This document shows positions 24,430 through 32,107 of a DNA stretch of 37,661 nucleotides, in pieces. This stretch comes from an uncultured Oscillospiraceae bacterium (GTDB lineage: Bacteria > Bacillota > Clostridia > Oscillospirales > Oscillospiraceae). How positions within the stretch are numbered: position 1 is the stretch's first letter; each line of letters begins with the position of its first letter. A program made the position numbers and the translations under genes. The notes under the pieces are model-generated. The model made no database searches, was not told the origin of the DNA, and worked only from the letters and a program-made list of their open reading frames with translations. The stretch covers positions 1-37,661 of the forward strand of contig CAJUOT010000028.1 in the NCBI GenBank assembly GCA_910588135.1, given 5' to 3'.

Positions 24430-25166
24430 TGACACAGCGTTTGATCCCCTCTCCTGAAAATGTCCTGCGCACAGCACTTGGCGGCGAACGCCGCCCACTG
24501 CGCATAATCCAGCGGCCCCGCCCCGGCTTTCCTGCGCCGGGTGAGCTGGCTCTGGGCCGCATACCGCGCCCGGCCCCGCCGCCCCTCAATGCTCACATCC
24601 CCGGCCAGCAGCGCCGCCTTCACCCCCTCCAGGGTGGGCGCCGCCGCCCGGACCGTGACTACGGCGTTTCCAATCTCCGGCGCCACATGGGCGTCGCTCC
24701 CGCCGAAGGGCAGCAGCCCGTGCTCCCTGGCAAACGCCGCCGCCAGGGCGTTGGCCTCCCGGATGTTCCGGTCCGCCCGGCTGTTCCACACCTCTATCCC
24801 GTCCAGATAGGGCACGGCGGGGAGCAGGCGGGCAGCGTCCCGGTTGTGCTCGAAGGGGTGGGCCAGCACGGTCAGCCCTCCCTGGGCGTGGATCGTCTCC
24901 GCCGCCCGTTCAAGGTTCCCCGTCCCCACCCGGCCGGTGACAAACAACCCCAGCAGGTGGCCGAACCGGGTGGCCAGCTCCACCCCGGGGATGAAGAGGA
25001 AATCCGGTATGTCCGGCGCCTCCAGCAGCTCCAGCCCGTGGTCGCACACGGCCACGCCGTCCAGCCCCGCCCCTTTGGCCCGGGCTGCGATCTCCCCCAG
25101 CTCCATCACCCCGTCGAAAGACCGGCCGGAGTGTACGTGCAAATCAAGTTTCAGTTCCATGCTCAT
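24420..25166 (-). CDS. PHP domain metal-dependent phosphoesterase
   Basis: A 248-residue PHP protein. The four motifs are DLHVH (8-12), CDH (41-43), GVE then LAHPFEH (101-107) and GSDAH (156-160), giving the usual metal ligands. The ~60 residues after the domain are basic and atypical. The start codon overlaps the stop of the ATP-grasp gene (ATGA). The substrate is probably a phosphorylated small molecule, but nothing here identifies it. Confidence 0.8.
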   Translation of the reverse strand: MSMELKLDLHVHSGRSFDGVMELGEIAARAKGAGLDGVAVCDHGLELLEAPDIPDFLFIPGVELATRFGHLLGLFVTGRVGTGNLERAAETIHAQGGLTVLAHPFEHNRDAARLLPAVPYLDGIEVWNSRADRNIREANALAAAFAREHGLLPFGGSDAHVAPEIGNAVVTVRAAAPTLEGVKAALLAGDVSIEGRRGRARYAAQSQLTRRRKAGAGPLDYAQWAAFAAKCCAQDIFRRGDQTLCQCW

Positions 25167-26269
25167 CGTTTCAGCAGTATGCCGCGCAGGTAACGGCGGA
25201 AGGGGACGGGATCATCCCTGGCGGACAGCGCCTCCCTGGCCCGGAACCAGTCCGCCATCCCCTGGAAAAAGGGCCCCGGCCTGCCATGGCACAGGTAGTC
25301 CAGCATGGCCGCCCCGTCGTTAAGGGTAAAGCGCATCCGCACGCCGGTCTGGTAGTCCCGGGGCTGGTAGTCCAGCCGCTCCCCCGCCGCCGCCCTGGCG
25401 TAGCTCAGGACAAAGGGGCTTTCCGCCCGCTCGGTCATGGGGAAGCTGCCCCACACCCTGGGGTTCACCTCCAGCACATACTCCCCTTTGAACTCCACCA
25501 TGGCCATGCCCACAAACCCGAAGGAGGACAGCAGGCGGTAGGCGCTGTCGATCATCCCCTCGTCATAGAAGCTCTCGCAGCAGGTGGACGGCCCGCCGGC
25601 GGCGGGGTACTCCCGGACGCGCCGGTGGCAGAGGGCGGAGACCAACCGCCCCTCCCGGTCCAGCAACAGGCTGGCCCCCATGCCGTCCCCCCCCACCTTC
25701 TCCAGGACGATGGGGCTTGGGTCATACCGGGACATCAGCAGCCGGTAGGCCTCGCACTCCTCCGGGCCCTTCGCCACGGCGTAGCGTTCCTTGGCTTTCA
25801 GGCCAAATTTTTCCCCGCAGTGGGGCTTGACAATGACAGGGTAGCGCTCCGGCACTCCCTCATACTGCCTGGGGACAGGTATGCCCAGCTCTCCGCAGCG
25901 GCGGTGGACGGCCTCCTTGTCGTTGAGGGCGTCCAACACGCCGGACGGGGCGATGAGGAAATCGCACACCCGGGCGAACCGCTCCCGCTGTTTTGCCACG
26001 GCGTTGAGGGTGGCCGCCCCGGCGCAGAACAGCATCGGATGCCCGTATTCCGCCAGCAGGGCGTACAGCCTGTCCGGGTAATCCGGGTCGGCGGCACCGC
26101 CCTCCAGCCAGCGGCCCTCGTGGGCGTAGCGGGAGGCAAACACCGGCGGCTCCAGGGGGCAGTCCCCCCGGGTCTGGGTGACCACCACCTGATACCCTGC
26201 CCGGCCCAGCGCCCGGACGGCGGCGATAGAGGTGCGGTATTTTCCGTCTGTGACCACCGCCACGCCCAT
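25163..26269 (-). CDS. ATP-grasp carboxylate-amine ligase-like protein
   Basis: A 368-residue ATP-grasp protein. VIVKPHCGEKFGLKAK is the nucleotide-binding lysine region, VLEKVGGDGMGASLLLD precedes the metal-binding core, and MVEFKGEYVLEVNPRVWGSF supplies the Glu/Asn magnesium ligands. It resembles the CarB-like/PylC group that ligates a carboxylate to an amine. ATG 26269 fits the GGAAAGGGGG ribosome binding site and the promoter at 26301-26329. First gene of the operon; the ligase product may be used by the PHP and deacetylase enzymes, which is inference. Confidence 0.8.
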   Translation of the reverse strand: MGVAVVTDGKYRTSIAAVRALGRAGYQVVVTQTRGDCPLEPPVFASRYAHEGRWLEGGAADPDYPDRLYALLAEYGHPMLFCAGAATLNAVAKQRERFARVCDFLIAPSGVLDALNDKEAVHRRCGELGIPVPRQYEGVPERYPVIVKPHCGEKFGLKAKERYAVAKGPEECEAYRLLMSRYDPSPIVLEKVGGDGMGASLLLDREGRLVSALCHRRVREYPAAGGPSTCCESFYDEGMIDSAYRLLSSFGFVGMAMVEFKGEYVLEVNPRVWGSFPMTERAESPFVLSYARAAAGERLDYQPRDYQTGVRMRFTLNDGAAMLDYLCHGRPGPFFQGMADWFRAREALSARDDPVPFRRYLRGILLKR

Positions 26270-26300
26270 GCCCACGCCCCCTTTCCATTCTTTGGGGAGT

Positions 26301-26329
26301 ATTATATCAAAGCGGGGGACGGATTGCAA
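26301..26329 (-). promoter_or_regulatory. Promoter of the ATP-grasp operon
   Basis: On the minus strand TTGCAA (26329-26324), 17-base spacer and a perfect TATAAT (26306-26301), giving a leader of about 25 bases. Confidence 0.85.
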
Positions 26330-26373
26330 GTGTGCGGCAGCCCCGCCTCCCCCCGGTTTTTTTGAAATAACGG

Positions 26374-26402
26374 TTGATAAATCCTCCTGTCCGTGATAAA
26401 AT
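26374..26402 (+). promoter_or_regulatory. Promoter of the SRP RNA gene
   Basis: TTGATA at 26374-26379, 17-base spacer, TAAAAT at 26397-26402. Start near 26409, divergent from the ATP-grasp promoter. Confidence 0.85.
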
Positions 26403-26408
26403 AACTTC

Positions 26409-26722
26409 GGCTTGCAAGCGCCTCGGTGCGAAGCAAGGCCGCGCTAGTCGGGGAGATAGCGGTGCCCTGTACCTGCAATCCGCTACAGCAGGGATGAATC
26501 CCGGCCCCCGGAGGCGGGCTGTGCCGCCTGCCCCATATAAGCAGCGATGATGGATCGGTCCCGCGCAACGCGTCCCCGTGAACCGTGTCAGGCGGGGAAC
26601 CGAGCAGCACTAAGCGGACAGGCGCGTGTGCCGCGGGCTCGCCGATCCTGAGCCGGCTGTATGGGTTACGGGCATATCCTGTCCTTCAAAGGCCGGTGCG
26701 CGGCCTTACTTTGTGCCGAGGC
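26409..26722 (+). ncRNA. ffs: Signal recognition particle RNA, Firmicutes large type (scRNA)
   Basis: RNA core of the signal recognition particle. The Alu domain carries GATAGCGGTGCCCTGTACCT and GCAATCCGCT, nearly identical to B. subtilis scRNA. The S domain has CCCGCGCAACGC, GAACCGTGTCAGG and a CGG-GGAA-CCG tetraloop followed by AGCAGCA, the Ffh site. The ends pair over a long helix: AAGGCCGCGC (26435-26444) with GCGCGGCCTT (26698-26707) and GCCTCGG with CCGAGGC outside. The coordinates give the probable precursor; the mature RNA is likely shorter. It precedes dnaX, as in Bacillus. Confidence 0.95.
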
Positions 26723-26751
26723 CCACCGCGGCCTCCGGCGGGTCGCTTTTT
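26722..26751 (+). terminator. Probable SRP RNA terminator
   Basis: CCCACCG pairs with CGGCGGG (one A-C mismatch), followed by TCGCTTTTT. The T-tract also forms part of a second, overlapping hairpin at 26741-26772. Confidence 0.6.
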
Positions 26752-27048
26752 CTCGCGCGAGAGAAAGTGACCAAAGAGCGCGCATAGGGGTTTCCCTCTA
26801 TGTACCCCCTTTCCGCGCCCGGCTCATCGGCAATTGTGTTCCGGCTTGTGCGTCCGGCGCATGGAGTTCACTTCGTTTTCCGGCCCACAGGGGCCTGCGC
26901 GGGCAGTGGGCTGTTCTCCTGTCAGCGCCTCCGCCGGCTGTTTATACGATCACGGTGCGGGTCTTTGCCGTTCGGCCTAAACCGAAAGCGCTTGAAGCGC
27001 AGCGCAGCTGATGGCGCTGCGCATTTCTCTGTTACTGGGGGGTTCTCA
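26752..27048 (+). other. Non-coding stretch between SRP RNA and dnaX
   Basis: About 300 bases with no recognisable gene; open frames here look like GC-driven artefacts. It contains a 14-bp hairpin (26741-26772), a small ATAGGGG/CCTCTAT hairpin near 26786 and a 9-bp stem before dnaX. No promoter with good boxes was found. It may be a leader for dnaX or a dispersed element. Confidence 0.5.
26997..27022 (+). other. 9-bp GC hairpin in the dnaX leader
   Basis: GCGCAGCGC pairs perfectly with GCGCTGCGC around an 8-base loop, ending 26 bases before the dnaX start and followed by ATTTCTCTGTT. Possible attenuator or pause element. Confidence 0.45.
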
Positions 27049-28800
27049 ATGTACCAAGCCCTGTACCGCAAGTGGCGCTCCCGCACGTTTGACGAGGTGG
27101 TGGGCCAGGAGCACGTCACCCAGACCCTGAAGCGGCAGGTCCAGACCGGCCGGCTGTCTCACGCCTACCTGTTTACCGGAACCCGGGGGACGGGTAAGAC
27201 CTCCTGCGCCAAGCTGCTGGCCCGGGCGGTGAACTGCGAGCACCCTGTGGATGGCAGTCCCTGCAATTCCTGTCCCTCCTGCCTGGGGATTGAAAACGGC
27301 TCCATCCTGGACGTGCTGGAGCTGGACGCCGCGTCCAACAACCGGGTGGACGACATCCGGGCCATTCTGGACGAGGCTGCTTACACCCCCGCCACCGTAA
27401 AAAAGCGGGTGTACATCATTGACGAGGTGCATATGCTGTCCCAGCAGGCCTTCAACGCCCTGCTGCAGATGCTGGAAGAACCCCCGGCGCACCTGCTGTT
27501 CATCCTGGCCACCACCGAGGTCAACAAGGTGCCCGCCACCATCAAGAGCCGGTGCCAGCAGTTCGCCTTCAAGCGCATTCAGGCCCCGGAGATCGCCGCG
27601 CACCTGCTGCGCGTGGCCCAGGCGGAGGGCATCGGCCTCACCGGCGGCGGCGCGGCCCTCATTGCCCGGCTGGCGGACGGCGGAATGCGGGACGCGCTGT
27701 CCCTGCTGGACCAGTGCGAGCGTGGGGAGGGCGCGGTTGACGAGGAACGTGTGCTCTCCGCCCTGGGGCTGGCGGGCAACCTGGAGGCCGCCGCCCTGCT
27801 GGAAAACGCCGCCAACGGGGACATCGCCGCCGCTCTGGAGCGGCTGGACAGGCTGTACGCGGACGGCAAGGAGATGTCCGCCCTGACCCGGGAAATGTCC
27901 GCCCTGGCCCGGGATCTCCTGGTCTGCCGGACCGCCCCCCGGGCCGGGGCCGCCCTGATGACCGGCGGGTTTGACATGGAAACGCTGAAAAAGCTGTCCG
28001 CCCGGTTTGACACGCCCCGGCTGGTGCAGATCCTCACGCAATTGCAGAAAACCGCGGCGGAGCTGTCCCGCTCGGCTAACCGCCGCACAGACCTGGAGCT
28101 GTGTCTGGTCACCCTGTGCGACCCCACCCTGGACGGCTCCCCCGCGGGGCTGGCCGCCCGGGTCGCCCGGCTGGAGCAGGGGACAGCGTGCGCCCCGGTC
28201 CCCGCCGCCGCGAAGGACCCCGGCGGGGACCCGGCGGCGGCGCCCTCCCCCCGGCCTGCGCCGCCGTCCCCCACCCCGGAGGCTCCCCCCCTGCCGGACG
28301 AGCCCCCTCCGCGGGATGAGGACGCTCCTCCCTGGGATGTGGAACCGGAGAACCAGCCCGCCCCCAAGCCCGCGCGGCGGCCCAGGCGGGAAGCGGAACC
28401 CCAGCCCGCTTCCCCGGCCCAGCCCCCCGCTGCGGAAGCCCCCGGCCCCCAGTCCGGCGCGCAGGGCTGGCCGGGCTGGCCCGCTTTCCGGGAGCGGCTG
28501 CGGGGCCAGCTGGCGGTGAGCGACTACAGCTTCCTCAGCAACCCCGCCATGGCGGAGGGCCGTTTTGACGGGCGGCAGATCACCCTGTGGGTGGCCAATG
28601 ATTTCCTGCGGGATATGCTGGACAAGCCCTCCATCACCCGCCCCATGGCCCAGCTGTGCCAGACCCTCACCGGGACGGCCCACCGGGTGGACGTGCGTGT
28701 CGGCGCCGCCCCGCCGGAGGACGCCCCGCCCGCGCCGGACACCGCAGACCCGCTGGAGGCATTTTTAAGCCAAGGCGGCAGCAACATTGTTGTAGAGTAA
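27049..28800 (+). CDS. dnaX: DNA polymerase III subunit gamma/tau
   Basis: A 583-residue clamp-loader ATPase. Walker A is GTRGTGKT (44-51). Zinc ligands are Cys63, Cys72, Cys75 and Cys78. Walker B-type DEVHMLS lies near 125 and the SRC motif TIKSRCQQF follows. The Pro-rich linker runs about 385-480, then a tau-type C-terminal domain (WPAFRERLRGQLAV). The N-terminus MYQALYRKWRSRTFDEVVGQ fixes the start at 27049, with a G-rich ribosome binding site. No classic A AAA AAG slippery site was seen, so a shorter gamma form is not predicted. A repeat follows the stop. Confidence 0.96.
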   Translation: MYQALYRKWRSRTFDEVVGQEHVTQTLKRQVQTGRLSHAYLFTGTRGTGKTSCAKLLARAVNCEHPVDGSPCNSCPSCLGIENGSILDVLELDAASNNRVDDIRAILDEAAYTPATVKKRVYIIDEVHMLSQQAFNALLQMLEEPPAHLLFILATTEVNKVPATIKSRCQQFAFKRIQAPEIAAHLLRVAQAEGIGLTGGGAALIARLADGGMRDALSLLDQCERGEGAVDEERVLSALGLAGNLEAAALLENAANGDIAAALERLDRLYADGKEMSALTREMSALARDLLVCRTAPRAGAALMTGGFDMETLKKLSARFDTPRLVQILTQLQKTAAELSRSANRRTDLELCLVTLCDPTLDGSPAGLAARVARLEQGTACAPVPAAAKDPGGDPAAAPSPRPAPPSPTPEAPPLPDEPPPRDEDAPPWDVEPENQPAPKPARRPRREAEPQPASPAQPPAAEAPGPQSGAQGWPGWPAFRERLRGQLAVSDYSFLSNPAMAEGRFDGRQITLWVANDFLRDMLDKPSITRPMAQLCQTLTGTAHRVDVRVGAAPPEDAPPAPDTADPLEAFLSQGGSNIVVE

Positions 28801-28808
28801 CCTGACAG

Positions 28809-28922
28809 CGTCCGAGCCGTCGTCAGCAGCGCGGTTGGTGCGAAACGGGGGCGGCGAAGCCGTGAGGCTCCAGGAGCCAGCCCGGGCCGAAGCAAAACCG
28901 CGCCCCGCGAACAGGCGAGGCG
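28809..28922 (+). repeat. Intergenic repeat, copy A (dnaX-ybaB)
   Basis: 114 bases homologous to copy B at 29304-29419. Both begin CGTCCGAGC, share AGCAGCGCGG, AGCCAGCCCG-like and GCGAACAGGCG blocks, and keep a GCGCGG/CCGCGC stem (28829-28834 with 28898-28903). It begins 9 bases after the dnaX stop. Confidence 0.8.
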
Positions 28923-28955
28923 TGAATACAATATACGACAGGGGAGACAGTCAAA

Positions 28956-29303
28956 ATGGCAAAAGGATTTAACAACCGCGGTATGGGCGGCATGGGCGGC
29001 GGGAACATGAACAGCATGATCCGTCAGGCTCAGAAGATGCAGCAGGATATGATGAAAGCCCAGGAGGAGCTGGAGGCCAAGACCTACGAGGCGGCGGCGG
29101 GGGGCGGCGTGGTGTCCGCCACCGTGTCCGGTAAAAAGGAATTGGTGGGCGTCACCATCGACCCCGAGGCGGTGGACCCCGACGACGTGGAGATGCTCCA
29201 GGACCTGATCGTGGCCGCCGTCAACGAGGCGCTGCGCAAGGCCGGGGACGACGCCGCCAGCCAGATGTCCAAGCTCACCGGCGGATTGAATCTGCCCTTC
29301 TAA
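28956..29303 (+). CDS. ybaB: YbaB/EbfC family nucleoid-associated protein
   Basis: A 115-residue small DNA-binding protein. A Gly/Met-rich N-terminus leads into the conserved helix QAQKMQQDMMKAQEELEAKTYEA, then the strand region GGVVSATVSGKKELVGVTIDPEAVDP. The gene follows dnaX, as expected for this family. The usual next gene, recR, is absent; an unrelated NUDIX gene follows instead. Preceded by GGGGAGACAGTC. Confidence 0.93.
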   Translation: MAKGFNNRGMGGMGGGNMNSMIRQAQKMQQDMMKAQEELEAKTYEAAAGGGVVSATVSGKKELVGVTIDPEAVDPDDVEMLQDLIVAAVNEALRKAGDDAASQMSKLTGGLNLPF

Positions 29304-29419
29304 CGTCCGAGCTGCCGTGAGCAGCGCGGATGAAACGGAACGAGGACGAGCGATGGGCCTCAGACCCCAGAGACCAGCCCGAACCGGAGCGAAGCCGCGC
29401 GTCGCGAACAGGCGGGGCG
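29304..29419 (+). repeat. Intergenic repeat, copy B (ybaB-NUDIX)
   Basis: 116 bases homologous to copy A, starting immediately after the ybaB stop. It conserves the closing stem GCGCGG/CCGCGC (29324-29329 with 29395-29400) while internal bases vary. Confidence 0.8.
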
Positions 29420-29446
29420 CGGTGTCAGTGAAAGGACACGATAACG

Positions 29447-29929
29447 ATGTACAACAGTACCCTGTGCTACCTGGAAAATCCCCAGGGCGAGTACCTGATG
29501 CTCCACCGGGTGAAGAAAAAGGCGGACATCAACAAGGGCAAGTGGATCGGCGTGGGCGGCAAGTTTGAGGAGGGAGAGAGCCCCGACGAGTGCCTGCGCC
29601 GGGAGGTATGGGAAGAGACCGGCCTCACCCTCGCCCAATTCCAATTTCGGGGTGTCGTCACCTTCCTGTGCAATGACACCAGCTCGGATCAGTTCATGTA
29701 CCTGTTCACCGCCACGGGCTGGACGGGGGCGCTGAAGCCGGTCTGCAGCGAGGGCGACCTCGCCTGGGTGCCCAAGGACAAGGTCACGGAGCTGCCCATC
29801 TGGGAGGGGGACGAGATTTTCCTCAAGCTGCTGGCGGAGGATGCCCCGCCTTTCCTGCTCACCCTGGACTACAGAAGTGAGGGCGACCGGCTGGTGCGGG
29901 CTGTTTTAAACGGTGGGTCCCTGTTCTGA
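29447..29929 (+). CDS. NUDIX hydrolase (MutT/8-oxo-dGTPase-like)
   Basis: A 160-residue NUDIX enzyme. The Nudix box spans residues 37-59, beginning GGKFEEGESPDE and ending REVWEETG, with all catalytic Glu and the Arg present. The N-terminal TLCYLENPQGEYLMLHRVKK resembles the MutT/8-oxo-dGTP diphosphatase group common in Firmicutes; exact substrate uncertain. Preceded by GAAAGGACACGATAACG. parS follows directly after the stop. Confidence 0.88.
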   Translation: MYNSTLCYLENPQGEYLMLHRVKKKADINKGKWIGVGGKFEEGESPDECLRREVWEETGLTLAQFQFRGVVTFLCNDTSSDQFMYLFTATGWTGALKPVCSEGDLAWVPKDKVTELPIWEGDEIFLKLLAEDAPPFLLTLDYRSEGDRLVRAVLNGGSLF

Positions 29930-29949
29930 TGCGTTTCACGTGAAACGCA
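29930..29949. other. parS centromere site (ParB binding)
   Basis: A perfect 20-bp palindrome whose core GTTTCACGTGAAAC (29933-29946) equals the conserved core of the bacterial parS consensus. ParB/Spo0J sites cluster near oriC. It begins with the base after the NUDIX stop. Confidence 0.88.
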
Positions 29950-29979
29950 CGTTCGAATTTAGTTGAAGGAGGAATTGTC

Positions 29980-31683
29980 ATGAAATTTTCCGAGATGCCC
30001 TATCAGCGCCCCGACCTGGAGGGGATGAAGCACACCTTGTCCGGTCTGGTGGAGCGGCTGAAGGGCGCCGCCAGCTACGAGGAGGCCAAGGCCGTATTTC
30101 TGGAGAAGGAGCGGGAGCTGAAGCACATCGACACCCTGGCCACCCTGGCCAGCGTCCGCCACTCCATCGACACCCGGGACCAGTTCTACGACGGGGAGGA
30201 GACCTTCTGGAACGGCGCCATGCCCCAGCTCCAGGAGTACATGCAGGCGTGGACCGCGGCCATGCTGGCCTCTCCCTTCCGCAAGGACTTTGAGGCGGAG
30301 TACGGCGATCTGATGTTCATCAACGCCGAGATTCAGCTCAAGACCTTCTCCCCCGAGATCATCCCCCAGCTCCAGCAGGAGAACGATCTGACCACCGAGT
30401 ATGAGAAGCTGCTGGCCTCCGCCCAGATCCCCTTCGAGGGCAAGACCTACACCCTGTCCCAGCTCACCCCCTTCAAGACGGACGCGGACGACGCGCGCCG
30501 TCTGGCCGCCTGGAAGGCGGAGGGACAGTGGTACAAGGACAACCAGGACAAGCTGGACGGCATCTACGACCAGCTCACCCACCTGCGGGACGGGATGGGC
30601 AAAAAGCTGGGCTGCGAGGGCTACACCACCCTGGGCTACTACCGCATGGGCCGCAACTGCTACACCAAGGAGGACGTGGAGCGCTTCCGTGCCGCCGTGG
30701 TGAAATACCTGGTACCGGTGGCCGACCGCATTTACCGGGAGCAGGCCAAGCGGCTGGGCAAAGAGTATCCCATGAGCTTTGCCGACAACGCCCTGGAGTT
30801 CCGCTCCGGCAATCCCCGGCCCCAGGGCAGCCCGGACGACATCCTGGCCCAGGGCAAAAAGTTCTACGACGAGCTCTCTCCCGAGACCAGCGAGTTCTTC
30901 AACACCATGCTGGACAATGAGCTGCTGGACGTGCTTTCCACCGAGGGCAAGCGGTCGGGCGGTTACTGCACCTCCATCCCGGACTACCGGGTGCCCTTCA
31001 TCTTCGCCAACTTCAACGGCACCCAGGGGGACGTGGAGGTGGTCACCCATGAGGCAGGCCACGCTTTCGCCGCCTGGCTCAACCGGGACCGGGTGCCCAT
31101 GGAGTACGTCTGGCCCGGCATGGAGGCCTGCGAGGTCCACTCCATGTCCATGGAGTTCATGGCCTGGCCCTGGGCGGAGGGCTTCTTCGGCAAGGACACC
31201 AAAAAGTTCCTGTACAGCCACCTGTCCGGCGCGCTGACCTTCATCCCCTACGGCACTATGGTGGACCACTTCCAGCACGAGGTGTATGCCAACCCGGACA
31301 TGACCCCGGCCCAGCGCCACGCGGTCTGGAAGGAGCTGCTGGGGGTGTATATGCCCTGGATGCGCCTGGACGGGGAAATCCCCTTCTACGCCGAGGGCGA
31401 GGGCTGGCAGCGCCAGCACCACATCTACTCCAGCCCCTTCTACTATATCGACTACTGTCTGGCCCAGACCGTGTCCCTCCAGTTCTGGGCCCTGCTGCAA
31501 ACCGACCGCAAGGCGGCCTGGGAGAAGTACATGGCCTACGCCAAGCAGGGCGGCAGCCATACCTTCACCGACCTGCTGAAAAACGCGGGGCTGGAGAGCC
31601 CCTTCGGCGAGGCGTGCCTGCGGGGCGTGTGCCAGACCGCCAGCGACTGGCTGGATAAGTTCGATTTGAGCGGCATCGAGTAA
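29980..31683 (+). CDS. M3 family oligoendopeptidase (PepF-like)
   Basis: A 567-residue zinc peptidase. The zinc site is HEAGH (His357, Glu358, His361), with the third ligand Glu near 385 in EVHSMSMEF. The following HMYSSPFYYIDY-like block (HIYSSPFYYIDYCLAQ) is typical of M3 oligoendopeptidases, which cut short cytoplasmic peptides. No signal peptide. Preceded by GAAGGAGGAATTGTC; the parS site lies in its leader. Confidence 0.9.
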   Translation: MKFSEMPYQRPDLEGMKHTLSGLVERLKGAASYEEAKAVFLEKERELKHIDTLATLASVRHSIDTRDQFYDGEETFWNGAMPQLQEYMQAWTAAMLASPFRKDFEAEYGDLMFINAEIQLKTFSPEIIPQLQQENDLTTEYEKLLASAQIPFEGKTYTLSQLTPFKTDADDARRLAAWKAEGQWYKDNQDKLDGIYDQLTHLRDGMGKKLGCEGYTTLGYYRMGRNCYTKEDVERFRAAVVKYLVPVADRIYREQAKRLGKEYPMSFADNALEFRSGNPRPQGSPDDILAQGKKFYDELSPETSEFFNTMLDNELLDVLSTEGKRSGGYCTSIPDYRVPFIFANFNGTQGDVEVVTHEAGHAFAAWLNRDRVPMEYVWPGMEACEVHSMSMEFMAWPWAEGFFGKDTKKFLYSHLSGALTFIPYGTMVDHFQHEVYANPDMTPAQRHAVWKELLGVYMPWMRLDGEIPFYAEGEGWQRQHHIYSSPFYYIDYCLAQTVSLQFWALLQTDRKAAWEKYMAYAKQGGSHTFTDLLKNAGLESPFGEACLRGVCQTASDWLDKFDLSGIE

Positions 31684-31691
31684 ACGCAAAG

Positions 31692-31730
31692 AGCGTCCCT
31701 CCCCGCGGCTGCGGAGAGGGACGCTTTCTA
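31692..31730 (+). terminator. Rho-independent terminator
   Basis: AGCGTCCCTC pairs with GAGGGACGCT around a GC inner hairpin, then TTTCTATT. It probably also serves the convergent DUF3784 gene. Confidence 0.85.
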
Positions 31731-31738
31731 TTCCCTTA

Positions 31739-32068
31739 TCAGAAAAATCCGCCGTTAAACTCTTTTTGCACCTTGGCGGCGATGAGGAGCGCGGTCACGA
31801 TCCCGGCAAGCGAAACACCGGCGGAGGCAAGCACGACAGGGAGAGTTTCCCCAAGCAAAGCGATGACTCCGCTGATGGTCAGGAAACCGGCGAGTACAAA
31901 CAGCCCTTTGGAAAAAGCCCTGCCGTATGCTTTCCTGTCCTCCTCTTTCACATGAGTCTGATGATAATCGTGAATTAAATTTGTGTTGCCCTGATAAATC
32001 GCAATCGCAAAGCCGAGGAATAACGCCGCCACGGCAAACAGGATCACAGAGTAAATGACCATATCCAT
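31739..32068 (-). CDS. DUF3784 family membrane protein
   Basis: A 109-residue protein with three hydrophobic segments (N-terminal IYSVILFAVAALFLGFAI and two in the C-terminal half). The hydrophilic loop LIHDYHQTHVKEEDRKAYG between the first two is the family hallmark. It is less GC-rich than its neighbours. It lies 39 bases after the SdpI-like gene, in the same direction, and probably belongs to that operon. Function unknown. Confidence 0.8.
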   Translation of the reverse strand: MDMVIYSVILFAVAALFLGFAIAIYQGNTNLIHDYHQTHVKEEDRKAYGRAFSKGLFVLAGFLTISGVIALLGETLPVVLASAGVSLAGIVTALLIAAKVQKEFNGGFF

Positions 32069-32107
32069 ACCTCCCTATCGCTATTCGCAGGACAAAGGGA
32101 CACTTTT

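Noticed and set aside
26661..27011. 116-codon frame between SRP RNA and dnaX
   Set aside because: It begins inside the SRP RNA and lacks a ribosome binding site or any domain. Treated as non-coding.
27985..27997. Possible gamma/tau frameshift signal in dnaX (run of A residues)
   Set aside because: The sequence GAAAAAG in the reading frame CTG-AAA-AAG does not form the A AAA AAG heptamer used in E. coli.
29959..31689. 576-codon minus-strand frame opposite the M3 peptidase
   Set aside because: Antisense shadow; the plus strand encodes HEAGH and other M3 motifs.
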